From Permianibacter fluminis (GTDB taxonomy: Bacteria > Pseudomonadota > Gammaproteobacteria > Enterobacterales > Permianibacteraceae), in contig NZ_JABMEG010000002.1 of the NCBI RefSeq assembly GCF_013179735.1, positions 186,001 to 250,000 on the forward strand: a stretch of DNA of 64,000 bases, read 5' to 3'. The position numbers and the translations under genes were made by a program. Numbering within the stretch: the stretch's first letter is position 1; the number at the start of each line of letters is the position of its first letter. The notes under the pieces were generated by a model. That model made no database searches. It worked only from the letters and a program-made list of their open reading frames with translations, and was not told the DNA's origin. Below are positions 27,523 to 34,398 of this stretch, one piece after another.

Positions 27523-27993
27523 AAAGTTGTCTCCCTCCCCAATGCCGCTCAGTTAAGGTTTGTTCTGTCACCCCCGCGAAGGCGGGGGTGACAGTGTCTT
27601 GCGCGAAAGTCGCTGGATAGATTCGCGCCATCCTTGGCGCTCACCCTACGGGCCGCTTCGCCGTCCAACGTGACTCCTGTCACGTTGTCCCGCCTGCGCG
27701 GGAATGACGGACTCTCCTAACTGATCGGCATTTGTCTCCCTCCCCCCTCGCGGGGGAGGGCCGGGGAGAGGGGAGGCTCTCCACACGATCCGTCGCAACA
27801 GTCCATCCGAATCCTTCCTATCGCGATTATCCGCCGCACCGACATGCGATGGAGTCGAGTGGCTTGTTGCGCGGGGCGACGTATAGCGAGGTAGTGACTT
27901 ATCTCCCTCCCCCTTGACGGGGGAGGGCTGGGGTGAGGGTGAACTCTCTTCACGAATCACCGTCGTGCTACTACCAACAGTTTCCGCAAGTGC
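27523..27993. other. Gene-free repeat cluster between metH and intI
   Basis: Only repeats are seen in these 471 bp. They include a 13-bp-stem hairpin at 27565-27594 (CTGTCACCCCCGC/GCGGGGGTGACAG), which may end the metH transcript, a GTCATTCC-type fragment near 27685-27710, and REP-like palindromes at about 27730-27775 (CCCTCGCGGGGGAGG) and 27902-27945 (CCCTTGACGGGGGAGGG). The integron starts directly after this cluster. Confidence 0.7.
27565..27594. repeat. Strong GC-rich hairpin downstream of metH
   Basis: A perfect 13-bp stem (CTGTCACCCCCGC / GCGGGGGTGACAG) with a 4-nt loop lies 43 bp after the metH stop. No T-run follows, so it is either a REP-like element or a weak or rho-assisted terminator. 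Confidence 0.6.
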
Positions 27994-28950
27994 TCACAAC
28001 CGATCCAATGGGCTCACTGCTCCCGCGCCTACCTTGGCAACATGGGTGTAAATCATCGTCGTTTCGACATGACTGTGACCCAGTAGCGTTTGAATGGTCC
28101 GAATGTCCGTTCCGCTTTGCAGTAAATGCGTCGCAAAGCTGTGCCGAAAGGTATGGCAACGAACCAGCTTGTTGATGCCTGCGCCAGCAACCGCCCGAGC
28201 AAGCGCCCGCGACAAGGTTTGCGGGTAAAAATGATGGCGTCTCGTAATGCCTGTTCTTGGATCGCGGGAAAGCTCGGCTTGCGGGAACAGCCAGTGCCAT
28301 GCCCACGTCTCACCAGCCTTCGGGTATTTCTTTTCCAAGGCCCACGGCAGTACAACACCGGGCAATTTCTGGGCACGGTCCTGTTCATAAACCAGACGTG
28401 AAGCGCGTAGTTGCTCAGTCAAAGCTGACCGACAAGCCTGCGGTAGCGGCACAACCCGATCCTTCCCACCTTTGCCTTCGCGTACAGTGAGCATGGAAAG
28501 CCCCATGTCCACATCCTTCACGCGCAACGACAACAGCTCGGTTCGTCGCAAGCCAGCGCCATAGAGTAGCTGGACCATCAATTGGTATGGTGCGGGCAGT
28601 GCCTGTATCACCGCCCTGACTTCACTCGGTGACAATACAACCGGAATACGAACGGTACGCCTGGCTCGTACTACATCGTCAAGCCAGGGCAAATCGGTGC
28701 TCAATACTTTGCGATACAGAAATAGCAATGCAGCCAAAGCCTGATTTTGCGTACTGGCAGATACCTTGTCCTTCACCGCCAAGGCGCTCAGGAATTGCTC
28801 CACCTCGTACTTGCCCATCTCCGCTGGATGGCGTTTGCGATGAAACAGAATAAAGCGACGAATCCAGTGACAGTACGTTTTCTCCGTGCGCAGGCTGTAG
28901 TGCTCGACTCGCAGCTTTTCAACAACCTGATCCATCAGTTTCTGCGCCAT
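27994..28950 (-). CDS. intI: Integron integrase IntI
   Basis: This is a 318-residue tyrosine recombinase that inserts and excises gene cassettes at attI and attC sites. I chose ATG 28950 (MAQKLMDQ) because AGAGGGAG lies just before it; the frame continues upstream without such a signal. Catalytic residues are visible: Arg in GAGLRRTELLSLRV, HTFRHSFATHLL, LLGHSHVETT, and the nucleophile Tyr in MIYTHV. The IntI-specific insertion that separates integron integrases from XerC/D is present (ALEKKYPKAGETWAWHWLFP through RRHHFYPQTLSRAL). Orientation is typical: it reads away from the cassette array. A weak promoter candidate on the - strand is CTGACC, 18 bp, TAGGAT (29012-28983). I saw no clear LexA box. 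Confidence 0.95.
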   Translation of the reverse strand: MAQKLMDQVVEKLRVEHYSLRTEKTYCHWIRRFILFHRKRHPAEMGKYEVEQFLSALAVKDKVSASTQNQALAALLFLYRKVLSTDLPWLDDVVRARRTVRIPVVLSPSEVRAVIQALPAPYQLMVQLLYGAGLRRTELLSLRVKDVDMGLSMLTVREGKGGKDRVVPLPQACRSALTEQLRASRLVYEQDRAQKLPGVVLPWALEKKYPKAGETWAWHWLFPQAELSRDPRTGITRRHHFYPQTLSRALARAVAGAGINKLVRCHTFRHSFATHLLQSGTDIRTIQTLLGHSHVETTMIYTHVAKVGAGAVSPLDRL

Positions 28951-29039
28951 AGCTCCCTCTTGGCATCTCTGCAAATCGGGCCATCCTAGCCGGACAAATG
29001 AACAACGGTCAGCGGCGAAAAAGCATGCCAAGGCCGAAA

Positions 29040-29072
29040 ATCTGCCACTATTGCAGGTTGTACCTGGCAGAT
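29040..29072. repeat. Nested inverted repeat in the intI-attI space
   Basis: ATCTGCCA (29040-29047) is mirrored by TGGCAGAT (29065-29072), and inside it CAGGT/ACCTG (29054-29066) forms a second stem. It lies about 90 bp upstream of intI and could be an operator or RNA hairpin. Confidence 0.6.
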
Positions 29073-29154
29073 AGCGGTGTAAGCCAACTCTCACGCAAAC
29101 TGATAACCAATTGAATCTAAAGAGAATCGGTGCTGAAGAACTCAAATGGTCAAC

Positions 29155-29318
29155 ATGATTAGGAGGCACCCAAAACCAGCAGAACAGCCATGGCGCCTAA
29201 TCAATGTCGGACGCGTCAACAAAAGCAACCCAAGCTCTTGAATAACCGAGTAAATTCAGTCAAATTCCGGGACATCCAAAAACCGTTAGGCGGCATGCCG
29301 CCTAATCATTAGTTAGGC
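29155..29318 (+). other. attI recombination region
   Basis: This is the stretch between intI and the first cassette. The cassette junction core GTTAGGC is at 29312-29318, and a second GTTAGGC lies 27 bp before it (29285-29291), inside a perfect 20-bp palindrome (29286-29305). A 17-bp direct repeat with two mismatches (CATGGCGCCTAATCAAT at 29189, CATGCCGCCTAATCATT at 29294) and an inverted pair GATTAGG/CCTAATC (29157-29163, 29196-29202) resemble the extra integrase-binding sites known from attI1. A 40-codon frame (29190-29312) crosses the site and stops at the junction. Confidence 0.7.
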
Positions 29319-29679
29319 CGTGATAGGTTGCAGCGCGATCAAAATGCGAAGCGTAAATTTCGCACAGCGTGCACGACGAAACGCACACGAAAATGGGAGT
29401 CGGCCGAATTTTCAGCTGAAAACATTTATGTTACCGTGAGCTCACGGTGTTCGCGCACAAGCGAGCTTGATGCGGAAACACCGAGTGCTCACGGCAATGC
29501 TCTCAGCCGAAAATCTCGGGACGTGTACCCATTGCCGCGCCGATCGACAGGCCGATGTAAGCAACGGAGCGATAAGACTTGCACAGCGCCACAGGCCTAA
29601 CTAATCATCCGACCGGACGCCAAAACGCTGCGCGTTTCGGCCCCCTTCGCTGGCGCTCCGGCGCCGGTCAACTCAGTTG
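29312..29679 (+). other. Integron cassette 1: gene-less, inverted-repeat-rich (367 bp)
   Basis: It is bounded by GTTAGGC at 29312 and 29679. The longest sense frame (29328-29600) needs a TTG start, has no SD and an Arg/Ser/Thr-rich composition, so I do not call it a gene. Instead the DNA holds two perfect 14-bp palindromes 11 bp apart (TTTTCAGCTGAAAA at 29409-29422, CCGTGAGCTCACGG at 29434-29447) and a hairpin TGCGAA/TTCGCA (29345-29364). An identical copy is cassette 4. It could encode a structured RNA or carry regulatory sites. Confidence 0.75.
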
Positions 29680-29685
29680 TTAGGC
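29595..29685 (+). other. attC site of cassette 1
   Basis: 91 bp from GCCTAAC (29595) to GTTAGGC (29685), with an internal imperfect palindrome that includes CCGACCGGACGCC...GGCGCCGGTC. The outer arms GCCTAACTAA and TTGTTAGGC are complementary. Confidence 0.85.
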
Positions 29686-30436
29686 CTTTCATTCCATGAA
29701 AAAACTTGTTGCATCTTTGTTAGCCGCAATCGGCATGTCTTCAATGCCGCAGGCCGCCGAGAAAATTGAAAATGTCGATATAAACAAAATTCGATACACC
29801 ATGCCCACCGTGGCGGCAGATCAAATAGAGTATGGCGTCCCAACTAAAGAAAGCTTTCAGGGTGCCCCGCAATTTCACGAAGACGAATGGGCTCAGTTGG
29901 AGTTTTTTCCAGGCAGTCGCCTTCCTGAAATTCAGAAACTGTTAAAGGAATACAAGCTATTTGAAAAAGCCAATAGGACCAAGAATGGCTGGTTAAAGAT
30001 TTATTCTAGGCAAATCACGCGTGAGCAGATAACTCCGATAACAATCTCCCCCATGGTGATTAGCAACGAAACCTCATCCCAGTTATTGCCAGCACCAATT
30101 CTGGTAACAGCGTCAAAACCGCTCGGCCAAGTAAAGGATGGCTTTTCATTATTGCTTGGCACAAACGCGTATCTCTACGGGCAAGTAAACAGCAAAGGCA
30201 TATCTGTTCTCGGAGCCTATTTAGCTGGCGCAGATGACATGATGCTTTCACGGGCTTTTGCCACGCTAAACAAAAAGCATGGCTTAATCCTTGTTGATTG
30301 GCGGCAACAATTCATTTTGATCTCTGTTGCTGAAAATGGTGAGTTCAATGTTTGGCAACCATAGCAGGCCTAACTACACAATCAAGTTCGCGCCTTCGGC
30401 GCCGGACGTCGCTACGCGACGCCGCTTACTTAATCG
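29679..30436 (+). other. Integron cassette 2
   Basis: This cassette runs between cores GTTAGGC (29679) and GTTAGGA (30436), about 757 bp, and carries one exported-protein gene. It is noticeably more AT-rich than the flanking chromosome, suggesting a foreign source. Confidence 0.85.
29696..30364 (+). CDS. Cassette-encoded exported protein, unknown function
   Basis: This is a 222-residue protein that I do not recognise. It has a short signal peptide (KKLVASLLAAIGMSSMPQAAE, cleavage probably after QAA at about 20). The mature part is mixed alpha/beta with the segment KDGFSLLLGTNAYLYGQVN at about 145-165 and a Trp-containing C-terminus (FNVWQP); there are no cysteines. The ATG lies 11 bp after the cassette core, with no SD, so expression probably depends on readthrough from the array promoter. 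The stop at 30364 sits just before the attC at 30368, the usual tight packing. Codon use is AT-richer than in chromosomal genes nearby. Confidence 0.7.
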   Translation: MKKLVASLLAAIGMSSMPQAAEKIENVDINKIRYTMPTVAADQIEYGVPTKESFQGAPQFHEDEWAQLEFFPGSRLPEIQKLLKEYKLFEKANRTKNGWLKIYSRQITREQITPITISPMVISNETSSQLLPAPILVTASKPLGQVKDGFSLLLGTNAYLYGQVNSKGISVLGAYLAGADDMMLSRAFATLNKKHGLILVDWRQQFILISVAENGEFNVWQP

Positions 30437-30442
30437 TTAGGA
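30368..30442 (+). other. attC site of cassette 2
   Basis: 75 bp from GCCTAAC (30368) to GTTAGGA (30442), with the internal hairpin GGCGCCGGACGTCGC...GCGACGCCG. The GTTAGGAG at its end doubles as the Shine-Dalgarno sequence of the next gene. Confidence 0.85.
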
Positions 30443-30448
30443 GTAATC

Positions 30449-30763
30449 ATGAAATACAAAGCCATATCTTCAACAGCATTAGCTATCGCTGCGATATTTT
30501 TCATAGGGAATGCTTCGGCTGAAAATGTAGTTACTCCGCCGACAATGAAGTCGTTAACAGACAAAGCAATTCCAATTGACGACAGAATTTCTTCGTTAGA
30601 GCAGGCGTGTAAAGACTTCATTGGTAAACGAGGTCCATCAACGCAAAAAATGTACGAAAGGAAGTTGGCTGAGGCTAAAGATAGCACCAAAACGCCAGAT
30701 GAAAGAGAAAGCGCAATGATGCCTATTATGGGCCTGTGTGTTGGGTCTGGCTTGAATCTATAG
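30449..30763 (+). CDS. Cassette-encoded small exported protein, unknown function
   Basis: This is a 104-residue protein of cassette 3. The signal peptide is clear: KYKAISSTALAIAAIFFIG, with cleavage after ASA at about residue 24. The mature 80 residues are charged and probably helical (KSLTDKAIPIDDRISSLEQ; YERKLAEAKDSTKTPDERE), with two Cys (ACKDF and GLCVG) that could form a disulfide in the periplasm. The SD GGAG is supplied by the cassette core itself. I do not recognise the family. Base composition is AT-rich compared with the host chromosome. Confidence 0.7.
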   Translation: MKYKAISSTALAIAAIFFIGNASAENVVTPPTMKSLTDKAIPIDDRISSLEQACKDFIGKRGPSTQKMYERKLAEAKDSTKTPDERESAMMPIMGLCVGSGLNL

Positions 30764-30846
30764 TTAGAGCGTTGAATTTATACGCGAAAAATTCGCTTAA
30801 ATTAAAGCGTCTATACTTCGATGAATGAATCACATTTAATGTCAAA

Positions 30847-30935
30847 TCCTAACAAGGCGTTCAAAACCGCTTCACTTCGTTCCGCTGGACATTTTGCAGC
30901 GTTGCTGCAAAATGCCTTTTAACTTTTCGTTAGGC
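30847..30935 (+). other. attC site of cassette 3
   Basis: 89 bp from TCCTAAC (30847) to GTTAGGC (30935). It contains AACAAGGCGTTCAAAA and, toward the other end, TTGCAGCG/CGCTGCAA-like pairing around GTTGCTGCAAAATGCC. The cassette it closes spans 30436-30929; the 80 bp between the gene stop and the attC hold nothing I recognise. Confidence 0.8.
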
Positions 30936-31296
30936 CGTGATAGGTTGCAGCGCGATCAAAATGCGAAGCGTAAATTTCGCACAGCGTGCACGACGAAACG
31001 CACACGAAAATGGGAGTCGGCCGAATTTTCAGCTGAAAACATTTATGTTACCGTGAGCTCACGGTGTTCGCGCACAAGCGAGCTTGATGCGGAAACACCG
31101 AGTGCTCACGGCAATGCTCTCAGCCGAAAATCTCGGGACGTGTACCCATTGCCGCGCCGATCGACAGGCCGATGTAAGCAACGGAGCGATAAGACTTGCA
31201 CAGCGCCACAGGCCTAACTAATCATCCGACCGGACGCCAAAACGCTGCGCGTTTCGGCCCCCTTCGCTGGCGCTCCGGCGCCGGTCAACTCAGTTG
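30929..31296 (+). other. Integron cassette 4: exact second copy of cassette 1
   Basis: This cassette is 367 bp between GTTAGGC cores and matches cassette 1 base for base as far as I can compare, including both 14-bp palindromes (31026-31039 and 31051-31064) and the attC. Two other cassettes separate the copies, so this is re-insertion of the same circle or a duplication followed by insertion. Confidence 0.85.
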
Positions 31297-31302
31297 TTAG
31301 GC
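31212..31302 (+). other. attC site of cassette 4
   Basis: 91 bp from GCCTAAC (31212) to GTTAGGC (31302), identical to the attC of cassette 1. Confidence 0.85.
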
Positions 31303-31318
31303 AGCACAAGGAGGCGCC

Positions 31319-31714
31319 ATGAGCTGGTTCATCCGCAACTTCAAATGGGCGATGCTGGTGTCTGGCCTGCTCACTCTGACTATGGTCCAGGCGGCATTCG
31401 CTCCCCAAGCTGCCCTGCGGTCAACGTTTGGGGATTCGCTCGAAGGCCCCTTGGCTGAGATCGTCGTGCGTAATTGGGGCGCACTGATCGCACTGATCGG
31501 GGCGATGCTCATTTACGGCGCGTTCCGGCCTCACGTACGCAGATTGGTTTTGGCCGTCGCAGGCACGAGCAAGGTCGTTTTCATTTCCCTGATACTGACC
31601 TACGGCACACAATATCTCGGCAAGGTCGGCATAGCCGTCATCGTCGACTCCCTGATGATCGTTCTGTTCACTGCATATCTGGTGGTTTCGCGTCGTGACG
31701 AAAGTGCTGCCTAA
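31319..31714 (+). CDS. Cassette-encoded small membrane protein (copy 1)
   Basis: This is a 131-residue protein with about four hydrophobic helices: WAMLVSGLLTLTMVQAAFA at 10-28, NWGALIALIGAMLIYGAF, SKVVFISLILTYGTQYLG and IAVIVDSLMIVLFTAYLVV. It has a basic loop (RPHVRRL) and a short polar C-terminus. I do not recognise an enzyme family. AAGGAGG is placed 6 bp before the ATG, so it carries its own good RBS. The stop codon TAA lies inside the attC (GCCTAAC). It is GC-rich, unlike cassettes 2, 3 and 7. An identical copy follows directly. Confidence 0.8.
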   Translation: MSWFIRNFKWAMLVSGLLTLTMVQAAFAPQAALRSTFGDSLEGPLAEIVVRNWGALIALIGAMLIYGAFRPHVRRLVLAVAGTSKVVFISLILTYGTQYLGKVGIAVIVDSLMIVLFTAYLVVSRRDESAA

Positions 31715-31777
31715 CAACGCGTTCCACGGGCGACGGCCTCGCTTCGCTCGGCCGCGCCGTGAACGCGGGCGTTAGGC
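31709..31777 (+). other. attC site of cassette 5
   Basis: 69 bp from GCCTAAC (31709) to GTTAGGC (31777). The arms GCGTTCCACGGGCG and CGCCGTGAACGC pair around a GGCC...GGCC stem, the standard attC fold. Cassette 5 spans 31296-31771. Confidence 0.9.
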
Positions 31778-32246
31778 AGCACAAGGAGGCGCCATGAGCT
31801 GGTTCATCCGCAACTTCAAATGGGCGATGCTGGTGTCTGGCCTGCTCACTCTGACTATGGTCCAGGCGGCATTCGCTCCCCAAGCTGCCCTGCGGTCAAC
31901 GTTTGGGGATTCGCTCGAAGGCCCCTTGGCTGAGATCGTCGTGCGTAATTGGGGCGCACTGATCGCACTGATCGGGGCGATGCTCATTTACGGCGCGTTC
32001 CGGCCTCACGTACGCAGATTGGTTTTGGCCGTCGCAGGCACGAGCAAGGTCGTTTTCATTTCCCTGATACTGACCTACGGCACACAATATCTCGGCAAGG
32101 TCGGCATAGCCGTCATCGTCGACTCCCTGATGATCGTTCTGTTCACTGCATATCTGGTGGTTTCGCGTCGTGACGAAAGTGCTGCCTAACAACGCGTTCC
32201 ACGGGCGACGGCCTCGCTTCGCTCGGCCGCGCCGTGAACGCGGGCG
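31771..32246 (+). repeat. Integron cassette 6: perfect tandem duplicate of cassette 5
   Basis: The 475-bp unit 31296-31771 is followed directly by an identical unit 31771-32246, including gene, RBS and attC. It reads as a tandem cassette duplication by integrase-mediated re-insertion, unless it is an assembly artefact. Confidence 0.9.
31794..32189 (+). CDS. Cassette-encoded small membrane protein (copy 2)
   Basis: Its 131 residues are identical to the product of the gene at 31319-31714, with the same four hydrophobic helices, RBS and stop inside the attC. Since cassettes are normally transcribed from one promoter at the attI end, two copies in series would raise the dose of this protein. The function remains unknown. 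Confidence 0.8.
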   Translation: MSWFIRNFKWAMLVSGLLTLTMVQAAFAPQAALRSTFGDSLEGPLAEIVVRNWGALIALIGAMLIYGAFRPHVRRLVLAVAGTSKVVFISLILTYGTQYLGKVGIAVIVDSLMIVLFTAYLVVSRRDESAA

Positions 32247-32252
32247 TTAGAG
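32184..32252 (+). other. attC site of cassette 6
   Basis: 69 bp from GCCTAAC (32184), identical to the attC of cassette 5 except at its last core, which reads GTTAGAG because the following cassette differs. Confidence 0.9.
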
Positions 32253-32257
32253 TGCTT

Positions 32258-32764
32258 ATGAAATATTTCCTTAAATTTTCAGTTATTGTTTCTTTGCAGT
32301 TTATCTCGGCAGTCGCTATAGCAAACGACAAAGATGGTGCTCATCGTAACCTAGCCGATGCAATCATATGCAAAGGAGATCCAGCCCAAGCTGTTTATGA
32401 GCTGGTAGAAAAAGGAAACAACTTCGATGCGGGTTATGCGGCATATGGTTTTGGTGAAGGCACTTCATATAAGGCGGTTGCCATTCTTAAAGAACCACTG
32501 AAAATTGGTGAGGCTACTACCTCAGCAGTGATATCCGAGACTGAAAATTCAAATTTCGATTTCGGCGCATTTACATATGCTCAATTCAAGGGCGACTATA
32601 AGAAAATGGTAAAACTATTAAAACTGCAGGAAATAATTCCGTACACAAATGAGAGTCTTGGTAAATTTGTTTCCAATCCAACGGGCTGCCCAAATACAAT
32701 CGCACTCACTCCTCTAGAAAATGGTGAATTTCTTCTTGGGTGCGGGTGGCACAATGGGTGTTAA
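32258..32764 (+). CDS. Cassette-encoded exported protein, unknown function
   Basis: This is a 168-residue protein of cassette 7 that starts at ATG 32258, 6 bp after the core (the frame is open upstream only through attC DNA). The signal peptide KYFLKFSVIVSLQFISAVAIAN is cleaved at about residue 22. The mature part contains three Cys (ICKGD, GCPNT and LGCGWHNGC counted with the last), glycine- and aromatic-rich segments (DAGYAAYGFGEGTSYKAV) and no catalytic motif I know. It lacks an SD. AT-rich codon use marks it, like cassettes 2 and 3, as foreign to this chromosome. Confidence 0.7.
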   Translation: MKYFLKFSVIVSLQFISAVAIANDKDGAHRNLADAIICKGDPAQAVYELVEKGNNFDAGYAAYGFGEGTSYKAVAILKEPLKIGEATTSAVISETENSNFDFGAFTYAQFKGDYKKMVKLLKLQEIIPYTNESLGKFVSNPTGCPNTIALTPLENGEFLLGCGWHNGC

Positions 32765-32773
32765 GCAGGTGCA

Positions 32774-32850
32774 ATCTAACAAGGCGCTTAAATCGCAGCC
32801 TTCGGCTGCTGGGACGCCGCTACGCGGCGCCCCTTAGCTTATCGTTACCG
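32774..32850 (+). other. attC site of cassette 7 with an altered core
   Basis: 77 bp from ATCTAAC (32774) to GTTACCG (32850), with two internal hairpins (GCAGCCTTCGGCTGC and GCCGCTACGCGGCG). The final core is GTTACCG instead of GTTRRRY, which may reduce recombination and so mark the border of the active array. Confidence 0.75.
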
Positions 32851-32876
32851 ACGTCGCTCACTCTCCGAGGTGCATC

Positions 32877-33275
32877 GTGGAAATATCCGCAACGGTAGTC
32901 AGTTCGCCCGGTACTCACCAAGTGACAGTTTGCTCTGGTGATGCCGTGCATCAACTGAATATCGCGCCAAAGCCGGCGGGCGGTGGATCGGCGACCAACG
33001 GCGGCGAGCTTCTGATGCTCGCGCTGGCAACCTGCTATTGCAATGATCTTTATCGCGAGGCCGCCCGTCTTGGTCTTCAACTTGACGCGGTGCAGGTGCA
33101 AGCGTCAGCGCAGTTCACCGGCGTCGGCCTCGCCGCTTCGGATGTGCGCTATCGCGCGACGGTCACGTCTTCCGCTTCGCCGCAGGCCATCGCCCAGCTG
33201 CTGAGCGAGACGGACTCCGTTGCAGAGGTACACAATACCTTGCGAAAAGGCGTGCCGGTTCAGCGTGTGCTGTAA
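32877..33275 (+). CDS. OsmC/Ohr-family protein
   Basis: This is a 132-residue OsmC-family protein (thiol-dependent peroxide reductases and relatives). The pattern fits: GGGSATNGGELLMLALATCYCNDLYREAARLGL at about 37-69, where the Cys pair in ATCYC lies at the family's first reactive cysteine. The second conserved reactive Cys of Ohr/OsmC is not evident, so the protein may belong to a YhfA-like subgroup without peroxidase activity. The start is GTG 32877 with GAGG upstream. It follows the last clear attC directly but has no recognisable attC of its own; it is either a cassette that lost its site or resident DNA. Confidence 0.75.
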   Translation: MEISATVVSSPGTHQVTVCSGDAVHQLNIAPKPAGGGSATNGGELLMLALATCYCNDLYREAARLGLQLDAVQVQASAQFTGVGLAASDVRYRATVTSSASPQAIAQLLSETDSVAEVHNTLRKGVPVQRVL

Positions 33276-33525
33276 TTGGCGGCAATTGCGCGGATGCGTT
33301 ACGGATATTTAATCCGGCTGGAATGCATACCCTATGGCTGCTATGCGCGTTGCGAGAGCCGTTGTCGGTGTCGGTAGAATCGGTGGGAAGCACCCCAGAA
33401 ACGGTAATGGCCCGTCAAGGCCAGGAAGCAAGCCGGGGATTGGTTAACGGTTCAGACTGATGGCCTCGCTATTGGTGATGCCGTGATTCAACCTTGATGT
33501 CGGACTTTGCTGGAGTTGCTCACGA

Positions 33526-33906
33526 ATGAAGATCGACCATGTGACCTTGCTGGTGTCATCGCTGGATCACAGCATGCCTTATTACGAGCATCTGCTGCCG
33601 CTCGTTGGTTTTTCCAAGAAGAAAGATCATGTCTGGACAGATGGCGACGGGTTCTTTTTTCAGTTTTTGCAAGCAAAGCCTGATACCCGCCCGTACGAAC
33701 GCTATGGTGCCGGAATGAACCATCTTGGCTTCAGCGCCTCGACACCCGAACAGGTTCATGCCATCCGGGAGGCCATGGGCAAAGCCGGTTTCGAGATTCC
33801 GGCGATTCAAAACCTCGGTGGTGCTATTGCCTTGTTCATGAAAGACCCTGACGGCATTCGCTTTGAGGTCACCTACTATCCGCCGGGTATGGCGGTTGTT
33901 GACTAG
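33526..33906 (+). CDS. VOC (glyoxalase/dioxygenase superfamily) protein
   Basis: This is a 126-residue single VOC domain made of two beta-alpha-beta modules. It starts KIDHVTLLVSSLDHSMPYYEHLLPLVGF and ends KDPDGIRFEVTYYPPG. The metal-ligand positions are His4 in IDHVTLL, His in MNHLGFSA and Glu in RFEVTYY, so a metal-binding lyase or dioxygenase-like activity is possible. The reaction cannot be predicted. The gene stands alone on the + strand in the distal, decayed part of the integron, and no attC was found on either side. Confidence 0.85.
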   Translation: MKIDHVTLLVSSLDHSMPYYEHLLPLVGFSKKKDHVWTDGDGFFFQFLQAKPDTRPYERYGAGMNHLGFSASTPEQVHAIREAMGKAGFEIPAIQNLGGAIALFMKDPDGIRFEVTYYPPGMAVVD

Positions 33907-33978
33907 GCAACGGGCTCAGACTGCATTTACACTCATGCGGCTTGGCAGCGTAGGTTCACCTTAGGCATTTGTGCGCAG

Positions 33979-34302
33979 ATGAAACTGTTCAACTGGAAAA
34001 ACAAGTCCTGGCGGGAACGCCTTGTTTTTATTGCCACCGTCGCGGTCATTCTTTTGCTTTCCCTGCATCCTGAATTGCGACTCTTGGTTCCGCTCATTGA
34101 TGCTGCGGGACTTGACTTGTTTTTGTTGCTTGTCGGTGCACAAGTCTGGACGTATTTCAGTCCTTTTCTGCTCAAGCTGTACGATGCTATGGTTCTCACC
34201 GCTGCTCGCAAAGGCTATGGTGTCGTGCTCTTTTTCTTTGGCTGTGCCGGCCCTTGGGCGGACGCAAAATTTCGGCTCGCGCTCCAGCGGATAACCGCCT
34301 GA
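33979..34302 (+). CDS. Small membrane protein, unknown function
   Basis: This is a 107-residue protein starting MKLFNWKNKSWRERL, a basic N-terminus followed by two hydrophobic helices (about 16-32 and 35-57) and a third weaker one at about 83-93 (GVVLFFFGCAG). I do not recognise a family. A close relative of the usual SD is not seen upstream (CTTAGGCATTTG lies near). It could be a former cassette, because its surroundings hold attC remnants, but the boundaries are not visible. Confidence 0.6.
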   Translation: MKLFNWKNKSWRERLVFIATVAVILLLSLHPELRLLVPLIDAAGLDLFLLLVGAQVWTYFSPFLLKLYDAMVLTAARKGYGVVLFFFGCAGPWADAKFRLALQRITA

Positions 34303-34398
34303 TTACGCGGTTTTGTTGATGCCGCTTCATGATTTGGCTGCATGCTGGCATCGAAAATTGCAATCGGCCCCCGCATCGACTGGGGTACAGGAGTTTTC

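Noticed and set aside
28951-29154. A LexA box or strong Pc promoter for the integron
   Set aside because: No CTGT-N8-ACAG match was found. Promoter-like pairs such as TTGAAT at 29238 lack a proper -10, so I do not annotate Pc.
29328-29600. A 90-codon frame in cassettes 1 and 4
   Set aside because: It needs a TTG start, has no SD, and reads through palindromes giving Arg/Ser/Thr-rich sequence. Identity of the copies is explained by recent cassette duplication and does not show coding.
33380-33440. A segment resembling the SRP RNA tip (GGCCAGGAAGCAAGCC)
   Set aside because: The conserved GGTCCGGAAGGAAGCAGCC-type core is not matched, and no flanking helix is seen; the likeness is probably chance.
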